The position numbers and the translations under genes were made by a program. From the NCBI GenBank assembly GCA_036493915.1, contig DASXPA010000245.1:1-24515 (forward strand): DNA of 24,515 nt, read 5' to 3'. Under the pieces are notes generated by a model. The model was not told where the DNA came from, did not search any database, and worked only from the letters and a program-made list of their open reading frames with translations. The stretch comes from Palsa-1392 sp036493915. GTDB lineage: Bacteria; Verrucomicrobiota; Verrucomicrobiia; Chthoniobacterales; UBA10450. Positions 16,091 through 21,803 of the stretch are shown here, piece by piece (positions within the stretch are counted from its first letter, which is position 1; each line of letters starts with the position of its first letter).

Positions 16091-17448
16091 TGGAAGAAGA
16101 ACAAAATATTTCCAACGAAGAAGCCGCTCCCGGCGGAGGCGCGGCAACCGCGCTCGCATCCGAGCCTGCCGAGTCTGCGGAACAGGCAGCGTTCACCTAC
16201 GATATCAACCAAGTGCAGGAGCTGGCGCCCTCTGCGTTGCAGGAACTTTTCGCGCAGATCGACTTTCGTCCGCATCCCGGACATAACCGCCACCAGCAGA
16301 TTGTCGGATTCGTCAGGCTGGCGATTTCGCGCGGCCATCGCGTAACCGTGCACGGATTTCTGGAACAACCTAACGACGGCCCGGCGATCCTCCGTTCGCC
16401 CCGGCTGAACTTCCTGCCCGTCCCGGAGGATGTGGGCGTGCCGCATTTTCTCATCCGTCAGTTTGGTCTCCGCCCCGGTCAATCGATCGAAGGAACAGTC
16501 CGCCTGCCACGCGATCGGGAGAAAACTTTGATGCTGGATCGCCTCGTCCTGATTGAAGAACAACCGGTTGCGGAGTGGGAACCGCCGACCGCTTTCGACA
16601 GTCTCACGGCGCTCTTTCCAAAAGGACGGATCATGCTCGAGAACGAAGCGGCGTCCACGATCAGCCCACGCGCCGTTGATTTACTGACGCCGCTGGGTCG
16701 CGGACAACGCGGCTTGATTGTCGCGCCGCCACGCGTCGGCAAAACGATTTTGCTCAAGCAAATGGCGAAGGCGATCCGGGTGAATCATCCCGACATCGTC
16801 CTTATCATTTTACTTGTCGACGAGCGACCGGAAGAGGTGACCGATTTGAAACGGGAAGTCGATTGTCAGATTTACAGTTCCACCTTTGACGAAACACCGC
16901 ATCGCCACGTCCAGGTCGCGGAGCTGGTCAACGAACGCGCGAAGCGTCTCGTCGAGCAGAAGAAGGATGTCGTCCTCCTCCTCGACAGCATTACGCGCCT
17001 CGCGCGCGGGTATAATTCCCTCGTCCGCGGCAAAGGTCGCACCATGTCGGGCGGCGTCGAAGCCAAGGCGCTACTCAAGCCGAAGAAGTTTTTCGGCGCG
17101 GCGCGCAATGTCGAAGAAGGTGGCAGCCTAACGATCCTGGCGACGGCGTTGATCGATACCGGGAGCCGGATGGATGAAGTGATTTTCGAAGAGTTCAAGG
17201 GCACCGGGAACATGGAGCTGCACCTCGATCGCGGGCTCGTCGAGAAACGCTTGTATCCCGCGATCCACATCCTCCAATCCGGAACCAGGCGCGAGGATCT
17301 GCTCTATCATCCGGAAGAATGGGATCGGGTGCAGGTCTTGCGCAAAGCCATGGCCGCCCTCCCGCCTCTCGAAGCGATGGAATTGCTCATCAAAAACCTG
17401 CAGGCGACGAAGACGAACGCCGAACTTTTGCTGGCCGGTCTGCGGTGA
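16090..17448 (+). CDS. rho: Transcription termination factor Rho
   Basis: Rho is the hexameric RNA helicase that terminates transcription. From the ATG at 16090 the product has 452 residues. A longer frame from 15868 would lie across coaE and is rejected. The first 35 residues are an acidic, Ala/Gly-rich extension. An N-terminal helical domain, then the RNA-binding cold-shock-like domain (about 82-155; FLRSPRLNFLPV in place of the usual GFLRS...YLP), follow. The ATPase core shows Walker A APPRVGKT (212-219), then VDERPEEVTD, Walker B DVVLLLDSITRLAR, the Q-loop region SGGVEAKALLKPKKFFGAARNVE (split here: SGGVEAKALLKPK and FFGAARNVE) and EFKGTGNMELHLDR. All catalytic blocks are intact. It overlaps coaE upstream and rnd downstream. 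Confidence 0.96.
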   Translation: MEEEQNISNEEAAPGGGAATALASEPAESAEQAAFTYDINQVQELAPSALQELFAQIDFRPHPGHNRHQQIVGFVRLAISRGHRVTVHGFLEQPNDGPAILRSPRLNFLPVPEDVGVPHFLIRQFGLRPGQSIEGTVRLPRDREKTLMLDRLVLIEEQPVAEWEPPTAFDSLTALFPKGRIMLENEAASTISPRAVDLLTPLGRGQRGLIVAPPRVGKTILLKQMAKAIRVNHPDIVLIILLVDERPEEVTDLKREVDCQIYSSTFDETPHRHVQVAELVNERAKRLVEQKKDVVLLLDSITRLARGYNSLVRGKGRTMSGGVEAKALLKPKKFFGAARNVEEGGSLTILATALIDTGSRMDEVIFEEFKGTGNMELHLDRGLVEKRLYPAIHILQSGTRREDLLYHPEEWDRVQVLRKAMAALPPLEAMELLIKNLQATKTNAELLLAGLR

Positions 17449-18494
17449 TCGCGTCCAATTCTCAACTGGCGGAAATCCTCCCGCAACTGCGCGCGATCGA
17501 CCGGATCGCCGTCGACACCGAAGCCGACAGTTTGCACTGCTACTTCGAAAAGCTCTGCCTCATTCAACTCACCTTCGATAGCGAGGATCATTTGATTGAT
17601 CCTCTCGCCGCGCTTGACCTGCAGCCGCTCTGCGTCGCCCTCGCCGAGAAGGAGATTGTCTTGCAGGGAATGGATTTCGATTTGCGACTCTTGCGTCGGA
17701 CGCTTGGGTTTGCCGCATTCGAAGTATTCGATACAGTGATCGCGGCGCGTTTGCTTGGACTGCGCGAGTTCAGCCTCGCCGCCCTCGTCGAAAAGTATTT
17801 CGGCGTCACGCTCACGAAAGGCTCGCAGAAAGCCAACTGGGCGCGCCGTCCACTCCCGCCGACGATGGCGGAATACGCAAAGAACGACACCCATTTTTTA
17901 CTGCCGCTGGCCGCAAAGATGGAAGCGGAACTGGAAGCGCTTGGTCGGATGAAATGGTTTCGGCAATCCTGCCGGCGGGCGCTCGAGCAAGCTGCCGTGC
18001 AGCGCGAGCGCGATCCGGATCAGGCCTGGCGCATCACGGGTAGCGGCACGTTGCCGGCGCGCACCAATGCAATTTTGCGCGCGCTCTGGCAATGGCGCGA
18101 TCAGGAAGCGCAACACGCCGATCGCCCCGCGTTTCACATCCTGCAAAACAGCGCGCTGCTCGATTCGGCCACCCGCTTCGCCGTTGGGGAAATTCCCGAC
18201 TACCGTCATTTTTCCGATCGCCGACGTCGCGGATTTCTGGCGGCGGCGAACGAGGCGCTCGCCTTGCCGGAGTCGGAGTGGCCGCAACGTTTGCGCCGGT
18301 CGTCGAAGCCGCGCACACGCGATCTCGATAAGCGAGTGGATGAATTAAAACGGCGTCGTGATCGTCATGCGACGAAGCTTGCCTTGGAGCCTTCCTTTAT
18401 TGCTTCTCGCAGCGCACTGGAAGCCATTGCCGCGAACGAGAACGGCGTTGGGGACATCCTCGTCGACTGGCAACGGGAACTCCTCGAGGTTTGA
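17445..18494 (+). CDS. rnd: Ribonuclease D family 3'-5' exonuclease with HRDC domain
   Basis: The predicted enzyme trims tRNA and other RNA 3' ends with two metal ions. I take the GTG at 17445, which overlaps the rho stop (GTGA), giving 349 residues; the frame is open to 17319 but only inside rho. DEDDy exonuclease motifs are complete: Exo I VDTEAD (Asp24, Glu26), Exo II QGMDFDLRLL (Asp79), the FDT block at 96-98 and Exo III YAKND (Tyr144, Asp148). The C-terminal part (about 200-285; ALWQWRDQEAQHADRP, then ILQNSALLDSA) is an HRDC domain. Coding density and overlaps suggest one coaE-rho-rnd transcript. A TCGTTAGGC word follows the stop directly. Confidence 0.92.
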   Translation: MIASNSQLAEILPQLRAIDRIAVDTEADSLHCYFEKLCLIQLTFDSEDHLIDPLAALDLQPLCVALAEKEIVLQGMDFDLRLLRRTLGFAAFEVFDTVIAARLLGLREFSLAALVEKYFGVTLTKGSQKANWARRPLPPTMAEYAKNDTHFLLPLAAKMEAELEALGRMKWFRQSCRRALEQAAVQRERDPDQAWRITGSGTLPARTNAILRALWQWRDQEAQHADRPAFHILQNSALLDSATRFAVGEIPDYRHFSDRRRRGFLAAANEALALPESEWPQRLRRSSKPRTRDLDKRVDELKRRRDRHATKLALEPSFIASRSALEAIAANENGVGDILVDWQRELLEV

Positions 18495-18612
18495 TCGTTA
18501 GGCCGTTATTACCCACCGGGTAAAGGCGGTTCTTGATGGTGCACCGCTCAACGCAGCCGGCGCGCGAAGAAAAAGCAATTGCGCCGCGCCGGTCCTCGCG
18601 GAAATTCCCATT

Positions 18613-18708
18613 CCGTCAGGGGCTATGGACTGAGGACTTACGAACCCCGCCAGGGCAGGAATGCAGCAACGGTAGTCTGATCCTCCTTGCCGTAGTTCTC
18701 TGGCGGTC
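18613..18708 (+). ncRNA. ffs: Small bacterial signal recognition particle RNA (4.5S-type)
   Basis: The RNA binds Ffh and takes part in co-translational membrane targeting. The apical helix 8 is recognisable at 18651-18669: CAGG, GCA, the GGAA tetraloop (18657-18660), TGC and AGCAACGG, giving the conserved asymmetric and symmetric loops. GAGGA (18632-18636) pairs with TCCTC (18681-18685). The closing helix pairs 18613-18628 with 18690-18706 over 16 pairs including G-T pairs and one bulge. It is followed by seven T residues (18709-18715), so the closing stem also serves as terminator. A weak -35/-10 pair (TTGCGC 18579, AAATTC 18602, 17 bases apart) would start transcription near 18613. The ends are inferred from folding. 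Confidence 0.88.
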
Positions 18709-18715
18709 TTTTTTT
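18709..18715 (+). terminator. T tract terminating the SRP RNA
   Basis: Seven T residues directly follow the GC-rich closing stem of the SRP RNA (CTGGCGG at 18700-18706 pairing with 18613-18618), which forms an intrinsic terminator. CTGGCGG could also pair with CCGCCAG at 18647-18653, an alternative that would disrupt the SRP fold. Confidence 0.6.
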
Positions 18716-18762
18716 GCTCAGCGGTTGAGCGAGGGAGCGGATCGGCGCATCGTCGGGATGAC

Positions 18763-19950
18763 ATGGGAGCCGGCGAAAAAACAACTGCCTCGTCGCCTAA
18801 CGAAAAGCAAGAGAGCGGCTTCAACGCCGAAGAAAGACTTCGTTACTCGCGACACCTCCTCTTGCCGGAGGTCGGTCTCGAAGGACAGGAGCGGCTGAAG
18901 AGCGCGCGTGTGCTTTGTATCGGCGCGGGCGGTCTCGGCTCGCCAGCGGCGCTTTATCTCGCGGGGGCCGGCGTGGGCACGATCGGGTTGGTGGATTTCG
19001 ATCGCGTCGAGCTATCGAATCTTCATCGCCAATTGCTGCACGGCACCGCCGATGTCGGACGGCCGAAAACGGAATCGGCGCGCGATCGGATCGCAGCCGC
19101 CAATCCCCATGTCGAGGTGCAGGTTCACGCGTGTCGTTTTGAGAGCAGCAACGCCGAAGGGATTTTGCACGAGTACGATCTCGTCGTCGATGGGAGCGAT
19201 AACTTTGCAACGCGTTACCTAACGAACGATGTCGCGGTCTTCGCGCGCAAGCCTTACATCTACGGGTCGATTTTTCGTTTCGACGGACAAGTAACCGTCT
19301 TCGCGCCGCACCTCGGCGGCCCCTGTTATCGCTGTCTTTTTCCGGAGCCGCCGCCATCAGGCGCGGTGCCAAATTGCGCGGAAGCGGGCGTGCTCGGAGT
19401 GCTCCCGGGAGTCGTCGGGACCTTGCAGGCAACCGAGGCGCTGAAGTTGATCCTCGGTCTCGGCGATCCGCTTCTCGGCCGGCTGCTCCATTTCGATGCT
19501 CTGAAAATGAATTTTCGTCAGTTCAATCTGCAGCGCGATCCGGTCTGTCCCGTTTGCGGAGACTCGCCTTCGATCACGGCACCGATCGATTACGAGCAGT
19601 TTTGCCAAGGCGAGGGCGCGGCTTCGCCTAACGATCCCGAGATTGATGTCCAGGCGTTGCGAAAGAAAATGACGGAGGGCAGTTCATGGATTCTTCTCGA
19701 TGTCCGCGAGCCGTTCGAATTTGAAGTCGCGTGCATTGAAGGGGCGAATCTGATTCCGTTAGGTCAACTGCCCAGCCGTCTCGCTGAGTTGGATCGAGAA
19801 AAGGAAATCCTCGTGATGTGTCATAGCGGCATGAGGAGTCAGCAGGCGGCGAAGTTTTTGCGCGCTGCGGGATTTGCGAGAGTGGCCAGTGTGGCCGGGG
19901 GCATCGATGCCTGGTCGGAAGAAATAGATCCTGATGTTCCCCGCTATTGA
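18763..19950 (+). CDS. moeZ: MoeB/ThiF-type adenylyltransferase with C-terminal rhodanese domain
   Basis: The enzyme should adenylate the C terminus of a small ubiquitin-like sulfur carrier and then pass sulfur to it, for molybdopterin, thiamine, cysteine or tRNA thiolation. The 395-residue protein has an E1-like domain: RYSRHLLLPEVG (27-38), nucleotide loop IGAGGLGSP (53-61), DFDRVELSNLHRQ (78-90), DGSDNFATRY (143-152) and zinc pairs C188-x2-C191 and C262-x2-C265. A rhodanese domain follows (about 292-395) with LLDVREPFEFE and active loop CHSGMRS (Cys353). This layout is MoeZ/MOCS3-like. No sulfur-carrier gene is adjacent. It contains four copies of the dispersed CGTTAGG word. Which pathway it serves cannot be told. 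Confidence 0.9.
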   Translation: MGAGEKTTASSPNEKQESGFNAEERLRYSRHLLLPEVGLEGQERLKSARVLCIGAGGLGSPAALYLAGAGVGTIGLVDFDRVELSNLHRQLLHGTADVGRPKTESARDRIAAANPHVEVQVHACRFESSNAEGILHEYDLVVDGSDNFATRYLTNDVAVFARKPYIYGSIFRFDGQVTVFAPHLGGPCYRCLFPEPPPSGAVPNCAEAGVLGVLPGVVGTLQATEALKLILGLGDPLLGRLLHFDALKMNFRQFNLQRDPVCPVCGDSPSITAPIDYEQFCQGEGAASPNDPEIDVQALRKKMTEGSSWILLDVREPFEFEVACIEGANLIPLGQLPSRLAELDREKEILVMCHSGMRSQQAAKFLRAAGFARVASVAGGIDAWSEEIDPDVPRY

Positions 19951-19972
19951 CCGTGCTCGTGCTCGCCTTCTG

Positions 19973-20692
19973 ATGTCTTCTCCAATTCGATCACGAGCAC
20001 GATTGCGAAGAAAGTGCGCTGCGCTCGTCCTGCTCCTCTGGGTTTCGTTAGGCGTGTTGTCCGGTTGCGATCAGATGATCACGCAACGAAAAACGCAGCT
20101 GACCGAGGATGGGGATGCGAAGGCGCAGGAGGGGAATTATCTGGAAGCGATCAATCTTTACGAGGCGGCGCTCGATGGGACGCCAAGTTCGGCCGAGATT
20201 CACTACAAACTCGCGTTACTCTACGACGACAAGATGAACGATCCGCTCAACGCGTTGCATCATTACAAGCGCTTCCTCACTCTCCTCCCGACGGGCAAAC
20301 GCGCCGACGAAGTGAAAAGCTTCATGAAGCGCGATGAGCTAACCTTGCTAACCAAGCTCTCCGGCGACGCGATGGTTAGTCGAAAGGAAGTCGTGCGCTT
20401 GCAAAATGAAAACCTGAGTCTGCGCAACCAGCTCGAGGATCGCTGGGCAGAAAGGCGAGCCACGCGCGCGACGGAAAAAAATCCCAAGGCACGAGCCGAT
20501 GTCCCCCATGAAACGTTCAAGAGCAAGGGCGAGATGCGCAGCTACACGGTGCAGCGTGGCGATACGCTTGCGTCGATTTCACGCAAGTTTTATCAAACTT
20601 CGTCGCACTGGGGAAAGATCCTCGCGGCCAATCCCGAGATTTTGGCGAAGCCGACAGATCTGAAACCGGGGCAGACTTTGCGCATTCCGTAG
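19973..20692 (+). CDS. Lipoprotein with TPR repeats and a C-terminal LysM domain
   Basis: I start at the ATG at 19973 (239 residues), which gives a basic signal peptide and lipobox (LGVLSGC). An ATG at 19934 would overlap the previous gene by 17 bases and add a poor leader. After the lipid-modified Cys, about 60-115 form two TPR-like units (AQEGNYLEAINLYEAALDGTPSS and then IHYKLALLYDDKMN; pieces of longer repeats). A coiled coil (about 140-165) and a basic linker follow. The last 45 residues are LysM (SYTVQRGDTLASISRKFY, NPEIL, LKPGQTLRIP), which binds peptidoglycan. It probably tethers a complex between outer membrane and wall. It lies immediately downstream of the MoeZ-like gene. Confidence 0.8.
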   Translation: MSSPIRSRARLRRKCAALVLLLWVSLGVLSGCDQMITQRKTQLTEDGDAKAQEGNYLEAINLYEAALDGTPSSAEIHYKLALLYDDKMNDPLNALHHYKRFLTLLPTGKRADEVKSFMKRDELTLLTKLSGDAMVSRKEVVRLQNENLSLRNQLEDRWAERRATRATEKNPKARADVPHETFKSKGEMRSYTVQRGDTLASISRKFYQTSSHWGKILAANPEILAKPTDLKPGQTLRIP

Positions 20693-20803
20693 GTCGTAGC
20701 CGGGGGCGCTGAACCCCGGCCGGTCAAAAACCACCATTTTCGAGAATAAGTTTGGCCGGGGCCAACATCGCAGCGCTGCAACGAATCTTGCCTGGCTTAC
20801 GAC
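20693..20803. repeat. Large imperfect inverted repeat between two genes (possible REP/MITE-like element)
   Basis: GTCGTAGCC (20693-20701) at the left end pairs with GGCTTACGAC (20794-20803) at the right end with one bulged T, giving outer arms of nine pairs. Inside, CCCCGGCC (20714-20721) can pair with GGCCGGGG (20753-20760), or alternatively GCCGGGG (20699-20705) with CCCCGGC (20714-20720). The whole 111-base segment thus has terminal inverted repeats and alternative internal hairpins but no ORF or T tract. It starts directly after the stop of the LysM lipoprotein. It could be a miniature transposable or REP-type repeat, or a structured 3' region. Confidence 0.5.
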
Positions 20804-20844
20804 AGAAACACCGCCGGGTTCCGTTTTATGTACGTTAATTTTTC

Positions 20845-21753
20845 ATGAAAGCTATCGAACGCATTGCTCCCGATGTCGGCTGGCTGCCGATCAGTTTTGT
20901 GAACGCCTATTTTGTCGGCCATCCGGGAGAGGCCTGGGCATTGATCGATTCTGGATTGCCAGGCCAAGCCGGGCACATTTTCGAGTCGGCGGAAGCGCGT
21001 TTCGGTGCCGGCTCGCGACCGGCGGCGATTTACCTGACGCACGGGCACTTCGACCACAGCGGCTCGGCGCGGCAACTGGCAGAAAGATGGGACGTGCCGA
21101 CTTATGCGCACCGGCTGGAGCTGCCTTACGTGACGGGCCGCTCGGCTTACCCGCCGCCCGACCCGACGATCGGTGGCGCGATCGCGTTTCTCTCGCGTTT
21201 CATGCCCTCGGGAAGACGCGATTTGGGAGAACGCGTGCGCGAATTGCCGGAGGGCGACTTGCCCGGGCTGGAAGGATGGCGTTGGACGGCGACGCCAGGT
21301 CATTCGCCGGGCCACATCTCGTTTTTCCGCTCGTCGGATCGCGTCCTTCTCGCGGGCGACGCGCTCGCAACCATGGACATGGATTCATGGACGGGCTTGA
21401 TCGGGGGAAAACAGGAGCTGTCGCGGGCGGGCGCGCCCTTTAATATGGATTGGGATGCGACGCGACGCTCCGTGCAGAAACTGGCGGAGTTGCGGCCGAA
21501 CGTGGTTGCCTGCGGCCACGGCATGCCGATGGAGGGGCACGGTCTGCCGGATATGTTGCAGCGTTTCGCGAATCGTCTTCGCCCGCCGCGTCACGGTCGT
21601 TATGTTTCCACGCCGGCGCGGGTGGACGAGACAGGGATTGTCTCACTTCCGACCGCTCCTTTCGACCCGGTACCCCTGGCAACGGCGGGCGCTTTGCTTC
21701 TCGCAGGGATCGCCCTCGGTTCCGGTTTCGTCGAGGAGCAATTAGGCGACTGA
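20845..21753 (+). CDS. Metallo-beta-lactamase-fold hydrolase
   Basis: The 302-residue cytoplasmic enzyme has the metal site THGHFDHSGS (His66, His68, Asp70, His71), the third-motif His in TPGHSPGHISFF, the bridging Asp in LLAGDAL and a late His in ACGHGMPMEGHG. This is a complete two-metal set as in glyoxalase II-like and other MBL-fold hydrolases. The substrate is unknown; the family covers thioesters, lactones and phosphodiesters. The last 35 residues include a hydrophobic segment (LATAGALLLAGIALGSGF), unusual for this fold, which might be a membrane anchor. It starts at the ATG at 20845 after an AT-rich stretch and ends facing the large beta-helix gene. Confidence 0.85.
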   Translation: MKAIERIAPDVGWLPISFVNAYFVGHPGEAWALIDSGLPGQAGHIFESAEARFGAGSRPAAIYLTHGHFDHSGSARQLAERWDVPTYAHRLELPYVTGRSAYPPPDPTIGGAIAFLSRFMPSGRRDLGERVRELPEGDLPGLEGWRWTATPGHSPGHISFFRSSDRVLLAGDALATMDMDSWTGLIGGKQELSRAGAPFNMDWDATRRSVQKLAELRPNVVACGHGMPMEGHGLPDMLQRFANRLRPPRHGRYVSTPARVDETGIVSLPTAPFDPVPLATAGALLLAGIALGSGFVEEQLGD

Positions 21754-21773
21754 AGCTCTTTTCAGCGTTTCGC

Positions 21774-21803
21774 CCCCCAGCAGAGCCACGCATCTCCTGG
21801 GGG
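21774..21803. terminator. Possible bidirectional hairpin between converging genes
   Basis: CCCCCAG (21774-21780) and CTGGGGG (21797-21803) form a seven-pair stem over a 16-base loop, in the 50 bases between the stops of the hydrolase gene and the beta-helix gene. Neither strand has a long T tract after it, so intrinsic termination would be weak and the role is inferred from position. Confidence 0.35.

Noticed and set aside
20693..20803. Possible tRNA, because of paired GC-rich arms and an ACCACCA string
   Set aside because: No T-arm GGTTC-type sequence, anticodon arm or acceptor pairing of the right spacing could be placed.
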